Below the pieces are notes generated by a model that did not search any database, was not told where the DNA came from, and was given only the letters and a program-made list of their open reading frames with translations. Below are positions 16,740-27,100 of a stretch of DNA of 64,000 nt, one piece after another. The stretch is from assembly GCA_047974805.1 (NCBI GenBank), contig JBKECS010000006.1:7279-71278 (forward strand), given 5' to 3'. How positions within the stretch are numbered: position 1 is the first letter of the stretch; every line of letters begins with the position of its first letter. This stretch comes from JAJXUB01 sp047974805. GTDB lineage: Bacteria > Actinomycetota > Actinomycetes > Actinomycetales > Dermatophilaceae. Both the position numbers and the translations under genes were made by a program.

Positions 16740-19700
16740 ATGACCATGGCTGACTCTGCGGCTCGGGAAACCGTCCTGCGTCAGATGAGTGAGGCATTCG
16801 CTCACCTGCCGGCTGGTGGTGACCGGCCAGGGTTCGTGGAGCGTTACTACCACCACGTGCCCACCGACGAGTTGCTCGGGCGCTCACCGCAGGCGTTGGC
16901 GGGTGCGGCCGCCTCGCATGTGGCTTTTGCCCAGCAGCGGCCAGCAGGCACCGCGAAGGTTACGGTATTCAACCCGACGACGGAGGTCGACGGGTGGTCC
17001 AGCCCCCGCACGGTCGTGCTCGTGGTGACCGACGATATGCCGTTCTTGGTCGATTCGGTCACCGGTGCCTTGGTTCGACGCGGCTACGACATCCACCTCG
17101 TGGTCCACCCCCAATTGAGGGTCCGCCGGGACGCCGTGGGCGGACTCGAGAACATCACCGACAACGATCCGGCGTTGGCTGCACCCTCCCGTGGCGTGGG
17201 CGACATCGCCGAGTCCTGGATGCAACTGTCCATCGACCGCGAAACCGACGAGTCGACCCGGGACCAGCTGGAGCAGGACATCCGCGAGGTCCTGGAAGAT
17301 GTCCGGGAGACCGTCGAGGACTGGGCGAAGATGCGGACCAGATGCCTCGTCGTGGCCGCCGAGCTCGAGGGCACCCCGCCGGCGGGGGCCGACCCGGACG
17401 AAGTGGCCAGGGCGGCGGAATTCCTCCGGTGGATGGCCGAGAACCACTTCACCTTCCTCGGATATCGCCAGTACCGCCTGACCATGACCCCGGACGGGGA
17501 GACCATCACCTGCGAGCCGGGCACAGGTCTGGGCATTCTGCGCTCCGACCCGTCGGCTTCGGAGCCGGTAGCGGCGCTGAGCCCGGTGGCCAGCGAACTG
17601 GCCCACGACTCGGACCTGCTCGTGCTGACCAAGGCGAACTCGCTGTCCACGGTGCATCGCAACGCCTACATGGACTATGTCGGGGTCAAGGTCTACGACG
17701 ACGCCGGCGCCGTGGTCGGTGAACGCCGCTTCCTCGGGTTGTATGCCGCCACGGCGTATACCGAGTCCGTCGAGCGCATCCCGCTGGTGCGCGACAAGGT
17801 GCACGAGGTCATCGCCAGATCCGGGGTATCCCCGGACAGCCACACCGGCAAGGACCTGTTGGGGGTTCTCGAGACCTACCCGCGCGATGAGCTTATCCAG
17901 ACCCCAATCACTGAGCTGTTCGAGACGGCCATGGCCGTCAGCCAGCTTCAGGAACGCCGGCGCACCAAGCTCTTCGTACGCGAGGATGCCTTCCGCCGGT
18001 TCGTTTCCTGCCTGGTTTACATCCCCCGCGACCGGTACAACACAGCCGTCCGGTTGCGGATGTCGGACATCCTCAAGGAAGCCTTCGGCGGGGACAGCGT
18101 TGAATTCACCGCCCGGGTCTCCGAGTCGGCCTTGGCCCGGTTGATGTTCGTCGTCCGGATGCCTCGCGGTGAACGGGTGGACCCGCTGACCCCGAGCCAG
18201 CGCCGCGACCTTGAGGCCCGGTTGGTCGAGGTGTCCCGAACCTGGTCCGACCGGCTCGCCGATGGGCTTAGGGACCGGCTGGGGGAGGTCGACGGGGACC
18301 AGCTCATGGATCGGTTCGGCCGGGGCTTTCCGACCGCCTACCAAGAGACGTTCACCGTCGCGCAGACGGTCGCCGACCTGCGCCATCTCGATCGGTTGGG
18401 GGACGGCCGCCGGACGTCGGTGGCGCTCTACCGGCCGTCCGGTGGCAGCCCGACGGTGCGCCGCTTCAAGCTGTTCCGGACCGACCCGCTGTCGTTGACC
18501 GACGTACTGCCGATCTTCACCCATATGGGGGTCGAGGTCATCGACGAACAGCCGTATGCGGTGACTCGGGAAGACGGCAATGACCTGCACGTCTACGACT
18601 TCGGGCTGCGCGTCACCGACGCGCAGATCTGGGAGGCCCTGCCGCACGACCGGCTGCGGGACCTCTTCGAGTCCGCGGTGCTGACCGTCTGGGATGGTCA
18701 GGCCGAATCAGACGGGTTCAACCGGCTCGTGCTCCTAGCCCAACTGACGTGGCGGCAGGTGGTCATTCTGCGCGCGGTGGCGAAGTACCTGCGGCAAACC
18801 CAGGCCACCTTCAGCCAGGACTATGTCGAGGACGCCTTGTGCTCGAATCCGCAGCTGGCCGCCGAACTGGTCGACCTGTTTCAGACCCGGTTCGATCCTG
18901 CCCGCTGCATCGACGATGACGCCGCGAGGCAGGTGGCCGGAGACGCGTTGGCCGAGCGGATCCTTGCAGGCCTGGACGCCGTCGCCAGTTTGGATCACGA
19001 CCGGATCATCCGGTCCTTCCTCAGCGTCATTCGCGCCGGCCTGCGGACGAACTTCTACCAGCGCACTCCGGCAGGGGAGGACAAGGCATACGTCTCGATC
19101 AAGCTCGACCCGACGGCGATCCCGGAACTGCCCGCTCCTCGGCCCCAATTCGAGATCTGGGTGTATGGGCCGCGGGTCGAAGGTGTGCATCTGCGATTCG
19201 GACCGGTGGCGCGAGGCGGATTACGCTGGAGCGACCGTCGGGAGGACTTCCGCACCGAAATCCTCGGCTTGGTCAAGGCCCAAATGGTCAAGAACGCCGT
19301 CATCGTGCCCACCGGGTCCAAGGGCGGGTTCTTCCCCAAACTGCTGCCCGATCCGAGTGCGGACCGGGCCGCCTGGCTGGCCGAAGGTGTGGCGGCATAC
19401 CGGCAGTTCATCAGTGGTCTGCTCGATCTGACCGACAACCGTGCAGCCGGGCAGATCGTGCCCCCGGCAGACGTTGTGCGTCACGACGGCGACGATTCCT
19501 ATCTCGTGGTCGCAGCGGACAAGGGCACCGCAACTTTCTCCGACATCGCCAACGGCGTCGCGCGCGACGACGGGTTCTGGCTCGATGACGCCTTCGCGTC
19601 GGGCGGCTCCGCCGGGTACGACCACAAGGCCATGGGCATCACCGCTCGCGGCGCCTGGGAGTCGGTCAAACGCCACTTCCGCGAACTCGGCGTGGACACC

Positions 19701-21632
19701 CAGCGGGAAAGCGTCACCGTCGTCGGTGTCGGCGATATGAGTGGTGACGTGTTCGGCAACGGCATGTTGTTGTCGGAGCACCTTCGGCTCGTGGCCGCCT
19801 TCGATCATCGGGACATCTTCATCGACCCGGACCCGGATCCCGCGGTTTCGTATGCCGAACGAGAGCGACTCTTCCACCTGCCGCGCAGCTCCTGGGCGGA
19901 CTATGACGCGAGCCTGATCAGCCCGGGCGGGGGCGTCTTCTCGCGATCACTGAAATCCGTCTCGGTGACCGAGCCGATGCGGGCCGCCCTGGGCCTTGGG
20001 TCCGAGGTGACCACCATGACCCCGGCCGATCTCATCCATGCCATCCTGCTCGCGCCGGTGGACCTGCTGTGGAACGGCGGGATCGGGACCTATGTCAAGG
20101 CAACCGTTGAGAACAACGTCGACGTGGGGGACCGGGCCAACGACGGGATCCGGGTCAACGGCGAACAGTTGCGCGTTGCCGTCGTCGGCGAGGGTGGCAA
20201 CCTCGGCCTCACTCAGCTGGGTCGGGTCGAGGCGGCTCGCCATGGAGTGCGGGTCAACACCGACGCGATCGACAACTCTGCCGGGGTGGACACCTCTGAC
20301 CACGAGGTAAACATCAAGATCCCGCTGGCAGAACTCATGCGGGGCGGCGAACTGATCGAAGAGGTCCGCAACACGTTCCTGATGTCGATGACCGACGAGG
20401 TTGCCGATGCGGTGCTGCGGGACAACTACGAACAGAACGTCCTGTTGGGCAATGCCCGTGCTCAGGAACACATTATGGTCCCCGTCCACATCCGCCTGAT
20501 GCACTGGTTGGAGGACCGCGGGTTGCTTGATCGCGCCCTGGAATTCCTGCCATCCGATGCCGACCTGCGCAAGCGTTTCGCCGAGGGTCACGGGTTGACC
20601 TCGCCCGAGTTCTCGGTCCTGGTGGCCTACGCCAAGCTCGGCATCAAGGACGACTTGCTCGCCGGGAGCCTGCCGGACGATCCGTGGTTCACCCAGACGT
20701 TGGCGGACTACTTCCCGGTGGCGATGCAACAGGCCTATGGGCCGTCCTTGCAGACCCATCCACTGCGGCGCGAGATCATTACCAACGCCGTGGCGAATTC
20801 GCTGGTCAACCGCGGGGGGATCACCTTCGCGTTCCGTGCAATGGAGGAAACCGGCGCCACCGTCGAGCACGTGGCCCAAGCGTTCGTGGTCGCTCGGGAG
20901 GTCTTCGACCTGGCTGGTTTCGTCAGCCAGGTCGAGGCGCTGGACAACGTCGTGCCGACCGCGGCACAGACCCGCCTATATCTGGAGTTCCGTCGCTTGC
21001 TCGACCGGGCGGTGCGCTGGCTGCTGCACTCACGGCCCTCCCGACTCGACATTGCCGTCGAGATCGAGCGATTCGCCGCGACCGTGCAGGACTGGGGCCC
21101 GCGGGTGCCTGGCCTGCTCACTGGGGCCGAGCAGGACCGGCTGCGGCGTCGGGCTGCGGAGTTCGCCGAGGGCGGTATTCCCGAGGACCTGGCGGTGCGG
21201 GCTGCTGCGCTGCTCGACCTGTACGACCTGCTGGACATCGCCGACATCGTCACCGACACCGGTCATGCCATCGATGACGTGGCGCCGCTGTACTACCAGC
21301 TGTCGGAGACGTTCGGGATCGACGCCATGCTGCATCGGGTCACCCGTCTGCCCCGAGAAGATCAGTGGGACGCCCTGGCCCGGGCCGCGGTTCGGGACGA
21401 CCTCTATGGAGTTCTGGAGTCGCTGACGCGTTCGGTTCTTCAGACAACGGGCGAGAAGGGTGGATCACCTCAGGAGCGGCTGGAGACGTGGGTTGCCGAG
21501 AACCACGAAGCCATCGAGCGCGGGAAACGGGCCCTGACCGGCATCGTGACTCAGGACGCGCCGAACCTCGCGGCCTTGTCGGTGGCCTTGCGGACGCTGC
21601 GAGGAATCATCCGCACCGGTTCGGCGAGCTGA
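16740..21632 (+). CDS. gdh: NAD-specific glutamate dehydrogenase, 180-kDa class
   Basis: At 1,630 residues this is the large NAD-dependent glutamate dehydrogenase of actinobacteria (Rv2476c type), converting glutamate to 2-oxoglutarate and ammonium. The long N-terminal half carries ACT-like sensory domains (LVVTDDMPFLVDSVTGALVR). The catalytic domain lies in the second half, with GGLRWSDRREDFRTEILG, KAQMVKNAVIVPTGSKGGFF, VVGVGDMSGDVFGNGML and WNGGIGTYVK. A helical C-terminal domain follows. In mycobacteria the enzyme is inhibited by the FHA protein GarA; no garA is in this window. The ribosome-binding site is GGAGA before ATG 16740. Confidence 0.95.
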   Translation: MTMADSAARETVLRQMSEAFAHLPAGGDRPGFVERYYHHVPTDELLGRSPQALAGAAASHVAFAQQRPAGTAKVTVFNPTTEVDGWSSPRTVVLVVTDDMPFLVDSVTGALVRRGYDIHLVVHPQLRVRRDAVGGLENITDNDPALAAPSRGVGDIAESWMQLSIDRETDESTRDQLEQDIREVLEDVRETVEDWAKMRTRCLVVAAELEGTPPAGADPDEVARAAEFLRWMAENHFTFLGYRQYRLTMTPDGETITCEPGTGLGILRSDPSASEPVAALSPVASELAHDSDLLVLTKANSLSTVHRNAYMDYVGVKVYDDAGAVVGERRFLGLYAATAYTESVERIPLVRDKVHEVIARSGVSPDSHTGKDLLGVLETYPRDELIQTPITELFETAMAVSQLQERRRTKLFVREDAFRRFVSCLVYIPRDRYNTAVRLRMSDILKEAFGGDSVEFTARVSESALARLMFVVRMPRGERVDPLTPSQRRDLEARLVEVSRTWSDRLADGLRDRLGEVDGDQLMDRFGRGFPTAYQETFTVAQTVADLRHLDRLGDGRRTSVALYRPSGGSPTVRRFKLFRTDPLSLTDVLPIFTHMGVEVIDEQPYAVTREDGNDLHVYDFGLRVTDAQIWEALPHDRLRDLFESAVLTVWDGQAESDGFNRLVLLAQLTWRQVVILRAVAKYLRQTQATFSQDYVEDALCSNPQLAAELVDLFQTRFDPARCIDDDAARQVAGDALAERILAGLDAVASLDHDRIIRSFLSVIRAGLRTNFYQRTPAGEDKAYVSIKLDPTAIPELPAPRPQFEIWVYGPRVEGVHLRFGPVARGGLRWSDRREDFRTEILGLVKAQMVKNAVIVPTGSKGGFFPKLLPDPSADRAAWLAEGVAAYRQFISGLLDLTDNRAAGQIVPPADVVRHDGDDSYLVVAADKGTATFSDIANGVARDDGFWLDDAFASGGSAGYDHKAMGITARGAWESVKRHFRELGVDTQRESVTVVGVGDMSGDVFGNGMLLSEHLRLVAAFDHRDIFIDPDPDPAVSYAERERLFHLPRSSWADYDASLISPGGGVFSRSLKSVSVTEPMRAALGLGSEVTTMTPADLIHAILLAPVDLLWNGGIGTYVKATVENNVDVGDRANDGIRVNGEQLRVAVVGEGGNLGLTQLGRVEAARHGVRVNTDAIDNSAGVDTSDHEVNIKIPLAELMRGGELIEEVRNTFLMSMTDEVADAVLRDNYEQNVLLGNARAQEHIMVPVHIRLMHWLEDRGLLDRALEFLPSDADLRKRFAEGHGLTSPEFSVLVAYAKLGIKDDLLAGSLPDDPWFTQTLADYFPVAMQQAYGPSLQTHPLRREIITNAVANSLVNRGGITFAFRAMEETGATVEHVAQAFVVAREVFDLAGFVSQVEALDNVVPTAAQTRLYLEFRRLLDRAVRWLLHSRPSRLDIAVEIERFAATVQDWGPRVPGLLTGAEQDRLRRRAAEFAEGGIPEDLAVRAAALLDLYDLLDIADIVTDTGHAIDDVAPLYYQLSETFGIDAMLHRVTRLPREDQWDALARAAVRDDLYGVLESLTRSVLQTTGEKGGSPQERLETWVAENHEAIERGKRALTGIVTQDAPNLAALSVALRTLRGIIRTGSAS

Positions 21633-21677
21633 CTGGACGCCGAGGACCGCATACGGACTGGTGACCGAACCCCTACC

Positions 21678-23153
21678 ATGACGGCACGCAATGAGATCCT
21701 GCGGGATGCCCTCGCCGAGACGGACGCTGACTGGCTCCGCCAGCTCATGGGCGACTGGCAGCTCATCTCGGATCTGTCCTTCGCCGACCTGACCCTGGTC
21801 GTGCCGCACGACCAGGGGTGGGTCTGCGTCGGGCATGTTCGGCCGAACACCGGGCCGATGGTCTTCTACGAAGACGTCGTCGGCAGGCTGTTTCCCGACC
21901 AGGTCAACCCCAGCTTGTCCCGGGCTTTCCGAAGTGGGCGCATCGTCAGGTCGCCTAGTCCGGTCGAGCGGTATGGCGTGCGCGTGCATGAGGAGTGCGT
22001 CCCGGTGGTTCATAACGGGCGACCCATCGCGGTGATCACCCGGCACTCCCCGAGCACGAATCGTCGCGAGCCGAGCCTGTTGGAGGACACCTATCGGTTC
22101 CTCGCGGACGCCATCACGGCGATGGTGTCCACCGGGGAGTTCCCCAGCGCCGCGGCCGCCACCGGTGTCCGTCGTGGAGCCCCCCGGGTCGGGGACGGCG
22201 TGATCCATCTTGATGAGGACGGGGGCGTGGAGTACGCCAGTCCCAACGCCGTTTCCGCACTTCACCGGCTTGGCCATCACGAGGTGGTGATGGGCAACAG
22301 CCTGCCGATGATCATCACCACCTTGCTGCAGCAGAGCGCCACCCAGGTGGATGAGTCACTGGCGCTTGTGGTCACCGGACGGGCACCATGGCGCTCGGAA
22401 GTGGTCGCCAACGGCTCGACGGTGACGTTGCGGGCGCTCCCGTTGACCCGCGGCGGGGTCCGGTATGCCGCGCTGGTGCTCCTGCGTGACGTCACCGAGT
22501 TGCGTCGTCGGGAGCGGGAGCTGTTGACCAAGGACGCCACGATCAGGGAGATCCACCACCGGGTGAAGAACAATCTCCAGAACGTTGCCGCGCTGCTGCG
22601 ATTGCAGTCCCGGCGTTTGGGTGACTCGCCCGGCCATTCCGCGTTGGAGGAGGCCGAACGACGCGTTGCCACGATCGCCCTCGTGCACGAGACCCTCAGC
22701 CGGGGGTTCGATGAGACCGTGACCTTCGACGACCTGGCCGTCCGAGGAATCCGAGCGGTGGTCGACGTGTCCGCCGGCGAGTACGGTATCGATCCGGTCA
22801 TTCGCGGTAGCTTCGGGCAGGTCAGCGCCGATGATGCGACCAGCTTGGCCATGATCATCTCCGAGCTGGTCCAAAACGCGGCTGATCACGGGCTGCCGGA
22901 TCGGCATGGCCGCCTCACGGTGACGGCGACCCGCAGCCAGGAACGAGGCGAGGACGTGCTCACCGTCGAGGTCACCGACGACGGCCAGGGGCTGCCGTCA
23001 GGTTTCCGACCCGGCACGTCCGGGTTGGGAACCCAGATCGTCTTGGCTCTGGTGGCCGACCTGCGAGGCTCGATCTCTTGGGAGGACAACGTCCCCGAGG
23101 GGACCCGAGTCCGGTTGCGGGTCCGCTTGCGACCGGTGGCCGAGCACGGTTAG
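21678..23153 (+). CDS. pdtaS: PdtaS-type sensor histidine kinase (HisKA_2)
   Basis: The 491-residue cytosolic kinase has a GAF-like domain (about 10-155), a PAS domain (about 170-285), a HisKA_2 dimerisation domain with phospho-acceptor His293 or 294 in REIHHRVKNNLQNVAALLRL, and a C-terminal ATPase with an N-box (IISELVQNAADHGL) and G-box (DDGQGLPSGF). This is the layout of PdtaS, which phosphorylates the antiterminator PdtaR in mycobacteria. pdtaR is not adjacent here. No membrane segment is visible. The neighbour whiB1 is convergent, an arrangement common around pdtaS. Confidence 0.92.
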   Translation: MTARNEILRDALAETDADWLRQLMGDWQLISDLSFADLTLVVPHDQGWVCVGHVRPNTGPMVFYEDVVGRLFPDQVNPSLSRAFRSGRIVRSPSPVERYGVRVHEECVPVVHNGRPIAVITRHSPSTNRREPSLLEDTYRFLADAITAMVSTGEFPSAAAATGVRRGAPRVGDGVIHLDEDGGVEYASPNAVSALHRLGHHEVVMGNSLPMIITTLLQQSATQVDESLALVVTGRAPWRSEVVANGSTVTLRALPLTRGGVRYAALVLLRDVTELRRRERELLTKDATIREIHHRVKNNLQNVAALLRLQSRRLGDSPGHSALEEAERRVATIALVHETLSRGFDETVTFDDLAVRGIRAVVDVSAGEYGIDPVIRGSFGQVSADDATSLAMIISELVQNAADHGLPDRHGRLTVTATRSQERGEDVLTVEVTDDGQGLPSGFRPGTSGLGTQIVLALVADLRGSISWEDNVPEGTRVRLRVRLRPVAEHG

Positions 23154-23170
23154 GCCACGGGCGGGGGGAA

Positions 23171-23419
23171 TCAGCCGGCGCGACGGGCGCGGGCGTTGCG
23201 CCGCTTCAGGGCGCGTCGCTCATCCTCGGACATGCCGCCCCACACGCCGGAGTCCTGGCCGGACTCGATGGCCCACTTCAAGCAGGTGTCCAGCACGTCA
23301 CAACGGCGGCACACTGCTTTGGCCTCCTCGATCTGCAGAACGGCCGGGCCGGTGTTCCCAATAGGGAAGAACAGCTCGGGGTCCTCGTCGAGGCAGGCAG
23401 CGCGGTCGCGCCAATCCAT
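23171..23419 (-). CDS. whiB1: WhiB1-type iron-sulfur transcription factor
   Basis: The 82-residue protein holds a 4Fe-4S cluster through Cys9, Cys37, Cys40 and Cys46 (CRRCDVLDTC), followed by the GVWGG turn and a basic DNA-binding tail (ERRALKRRNARARRAG). Size and sequence fit WhiB1, an essential nitric-oxide-sensitive partner of the main sigma factor. AAGGAG precedes the ATG. It converges on pdtaS with a 17-base gap. Confidence 0.94.
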   Translation of the reverse strand: MDWRDRAACLDEDPELFFPIGNTGPAVLQIEEAKAVCRRCDVLDTCLKWAIESGQDSGVWGGMSEDERRALKRRNARARRAG

Positions 23420-23693
23420 AGGAAATCGTGCTCCTTGCAGGTTCGAACGACAATGATTGCTCGGGCCGGCCCACCCTAGAAGGGGAGGGGACGGTGGTGC
23501 CGCTTCATCGCAGCAGCCGACGCAAGCGCGCAGAAAACCAAGACAATGCTAGTACGTCACTCCGAGTCAGAACACCCTTGCAACGCCGCGAATATCCCGG
23601 ATGTTCCCTTGTCGTGGCCAATGCCTGCGTCTTGTCGACGCTGCGTACCCGGATCGACCGGGGAAGGGTGCACCAGCGCCGCTGAGGTGTTCG
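23420..23693 (-). promoter_or_regulatory. whiB1 upstream region
   Basis: The gap of about 287 bases before whiB1 holds its promoter. A plausible -10 (TAGCAT, complementary strand) lies about 130 bases upstream near 23,550, leaving a long leader with AAGGAG close to the ATG. I see no clear operator palindrome and no other gene. Confidence 0.35.
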
Positions 23694-23699
23694 TAGGAT
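23694..23699 (+). promoter_or_regulatory. -10 element of a leaderless membrane-protein gene
   Basis: TAGGAT (within TAGGATAAT) ends 7 bases before GTG 23707, which predicts a leaderless transcript. Confidence 0.5.
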
Positions 23700-23706
23700 A
23701 ATCGAC

Positions 23707-24087
23707 GTGCCGGCTGCTTATGGAGAATCCCGGAAACGGACCTGGGCGGCTATCGCCGCCTCAGTGTCCGGGTTGTATGCCGTGGCGCTGGGTGCGGTGG
23801 TGGTGTTCTACGTGGCCGAACTCGTGCAGGGAGCTGGATCGGACCCCGTTCGGGTGATCACCTCCTCGGTCCTCATCGCGATGTTCGCTGTCGGACTGAG
23901 CGTGCTCTGCCTGGGATGGGCCAAGGGGATGGGCTGGGTGCGTACCCCGACGATTGTGTGGTGCCTGCTCCTCCTCCCGGTAACAGTTAGCCTGCTCCAG
24001 GCCGGGCAGGCGATCCTCGCCGTCGGGGTGGGCGGGTCTGGCCTGCTAGGGCTGGTTGCCGCGATCCGCGGCGGTGCCGACGAGTGA
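23707..24087 (+). CDS. Small four-helix membrane protein
   Basis: I do not recognise this 126-residue protein. It has about four membrane segments: AAIAASVSGLYAVALGAVVV, VITSSVLIAMFAVGLSVLCL, TIVWCLLLLPVTVSLLQAG and LAVGVGGSGLLGLVAAI. The topology resembles small actinobacterial integral membrane proteins without assigned function. GTG 23707 is probably leaderless. It converges on the FHA-FtsK gene with a 13-base gap. Confidence 0.8.
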   Translation: MPAAYGESRKRTWAAIAASVSGLYAVALGAVVVFYVAELVQGAGSDPVRVITSSVLIAMFAVGLSVLCLGWAKGMGWVRTPTIVWCLLLLPVTVSLLQAGQAILAVGVGGSGLLGLVAAIRGGADE

Positions 24088-24100
24088 CCTAGCCTGCGGG

Positions 24101-27100
24101 TTATTGGGGGGTGGCCACTTGCACCCAGGTGGCCACCCCGGAGTCAATGAGCCAGCCTCGGCCGGGGACGCCGCCGGTGGCTCGCCGGTTCGTGATGCCG
24201 AAGACGTCTGACTCGGCGGGTCCGTGGGTTCCCAGCAGCAGGCCGCAACGGTGGGCCGCCACATCGACGACAAGACCCCGGAAGAGCCGGGCTAGCTGGC
24301 CGGTTTCGGCCACCGCCGAGACGACGAATCGATCCGGATCATCCCGGATGAGGCCAAGGATTCGCTCCTCAAGGGGGGTGCCGACGAGCCGATCGGCATC
24401 GTCGAGGAGCACATGGACCCGCCGGGTTTCCCTCGTGTCGGCCAGTTGCGCGATACCGCCGCCGACGTCCGATTCGGGCGCCACGATGAGATGTTCCGGC
24501 AGGGGCGTGCCCAGTACGTACGAGACGTCGGCGGTAGTTATCAAGACGGCCCGCTCACCGTGTCCGGCCGCGGTCACGGCCAAGGTCGTCAACGCCGTTG
24601 TACGTCCTGAGCCGGGCGAGCCCAGGATCAGCCGACGCTGGCTACGGGGGCTGAAGCCGCAGGGGTGCAGATCTTCATCGACGGCACAGGCCGACGGCGC
24701 CGATGGGTGAGCAGGCACGCCCCTCAGGGTCGATAGCGGCAGTTGCGTCGGAAGGACGGGCACCGTGAATGGGACGTTGATGGAACCGGCCGGTCCCGCT
24801 GACTCGGCCAAATCGGCCAGCGCCGCCAGTTGGCTGCTGGCGTCCGGGGACTGGCCGAGATGAGCAATCTGAATCGTGGCCGCTGTGCCGATCAACCTGC
24901 CGCGACCTTCCGGCAGCGCCGGCGTCGAGCCGTCAGTGGCAGTCGTGCCCGACCAAGCAGCAGTTGAGCTGGGCAACCCGGCAAGGGCGGCCGGCATCGG
25001 GTCCAACCTGCCCAGCACGATCGCTGTGCGGGACAGCCTGGCTGCTCGTCCGGTCAGCAGCGCGGGACCTCCGGTGACGACGAGGTGAAGGTCGACAGTG
25101 GCAGCCTGACGAAGCAGCGTCAGGATGTCGCCGGTCCGGTCCACCTGCCCGGGGTCGGCGCTGTCGGCGAAGGACTCCCAACCATCGATGAGCAGGACCA
25201 TTCGGGCCGGAGCGGACAGCGGATCCTGGTCACGCCAGCGAGCGACGCTGGGTAGTCCTCGGTCGGTCAGTTCCACTTGGCGGGCCGCAATCTCCGTTCG
25301 GAGTCGGGTGAGGAGACGGTCGAGCCGCTCCAGGTCACCCACGGGGACAACCCCACCCACCCACGGCAATCTGGCGCAGGTATGCAGCCCCGTGCCCCCG
25401 TCGATGGCGTAGCCCACTGTGGGTATCACCGCCTGGCCCAGGCCTGCGAGCAGCGTGCGCGAGGCGGTGGTTCGACCGGTACCCGGACCGCCGATGATGG
25501 CCAGTCCGCCGGTTTCCCGTGGTGGCCACGTGAACCAGCCCTGGCTCTGCTGTTCGGGGGTGTCGACCAGGCCCAGCGGCACTCCGTCCGGCACGTCCTG
25601 CTCCAGGGTGTGATCAACGCTGATCGACACCGGCAATGGGGCCAGCCAGGGTGAAGGTTGTGGCCGTGCCTGCGCCAGCTTCGCCGCCTGGGCGGTGACA
25701 CCGACGATGATGTCCAGGTCGGTCGTTCCCGCCCCGCTTCGGACCTGCTCCCGAGGCTGATCGTCGCCTCCGCGCGTCCGGCGTGGTGCCGGGGAGTCGA
25801 CGGTGACCGACAACGGCGGAGCCGCCAGCGCCTTCGCGCCGGTGACTTGGGCGGTCTGGAAGAGGACCTGGGAGGTGGGCTGCGTCGAGGCATACGCTCG
25901 ACCGGGCAGGTCAGGTGGCAGGTGGGCGGCATGTGCCGTGCCGATGATCTGTTCGGAGTCCATGGCGTCGCGGACCCTCAGCGCGATTCGGAGGTTGACG
26001 TTGGCGGCGATCTCGGGAGAAATGGCGCCGCCCGGTCGCTGCGTCGCCACGATGAGGTGCAGCCCCAGCGAACGCCCGACGGCGGCGAGGCGGATCAGGC
26101 CGGAGACGAAGGCTGGCAATTCGTCGATGAGCAGCCGGAATTCGTCGATGACGATGACCAGGCGGGGCAGCGGCATCTGGTCTTGGTGACTCGCGGCATG
26201 GTAGTCCGCCCACGAGGTCGCGTTGAATGTGGCGAGCAAGCGCTCTCGGCGGGATAGTTCCGCGCCCAGGCTGACCAGCGCGCGATTGGCCAGGTCGGCG
26301 TCCAAATCCGTCACGAGACCAACCGTGTGCGGCAGGTCCCGACACCCGCTGAACGCCGCTCCGCCCTTGTAGTCCACTAGGACCAGGCTCAGTTCTTCCG
26401 GTGAGCAGGTTATGGCCAAGGCGGCCACCAGGGTCTGCAGAAGCTCCGATTTGCCACTTCCGGTGGTGCCCCCGACGAGCACGTGAGGCCCATCGGTGTC
26501 CAGGTCGATAACCTGCGGCCCCTCAGCGTTGACTCCGATGGGGATGCGGGCGATGCCGGCGTGAGACCTCCAGGCGTCCACCAACGACTGAGGGTCGGCG
26601 GGATCGACCTGAAGTAGATCGATCAGACGACACCGGTCCGGTGGCACCGTGCCGTCGGGCCGATCCGTCGGTCGAAGCGGCGCTAAGGCTCGCGACAGGC
26701 GCTCGGTCCAGGCCGGACCGACTTGATCCAGGACGAGGTCGCCGATCTCCGTGATCGTCTCTGTCGATTCCTCGGACCGGGACACCCGGCGTCGGCGGGT
26801 GATGGTGGCGCCGCCCGTCTCATCGATGGCTATCGCTGCGCGGCACCCCGTCGGAGGGCCGGACCGCCCGGCGAGGGCGATGACCATAAGGCTGGAGTCG
26901 TTGCCGGCGAGCTCGATCAGGTCGGCCATGGCGCGCGGTGTGTGGTTGGTTCCCTCGGTTATCGGCTGAGGGCCGATGACCAGCAGGTCGGTGCTGGAAG
27001 CGACCGGGTGTTGCCCGGTCACCGGACCGCCGGCAGTGCGTTGGGCCGCCCGCTCGGCCAGTCGAGCCAGCACCTGAGCATCGGTGAGGTCCCGTCCAGC

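Noticed and set aside
16884..18647. 587-codon minus-strand frame inside gdh
   Set aside because: It is a shadow of the N-terminal half of the glutamate dehydrogenase, without recognisable domains.
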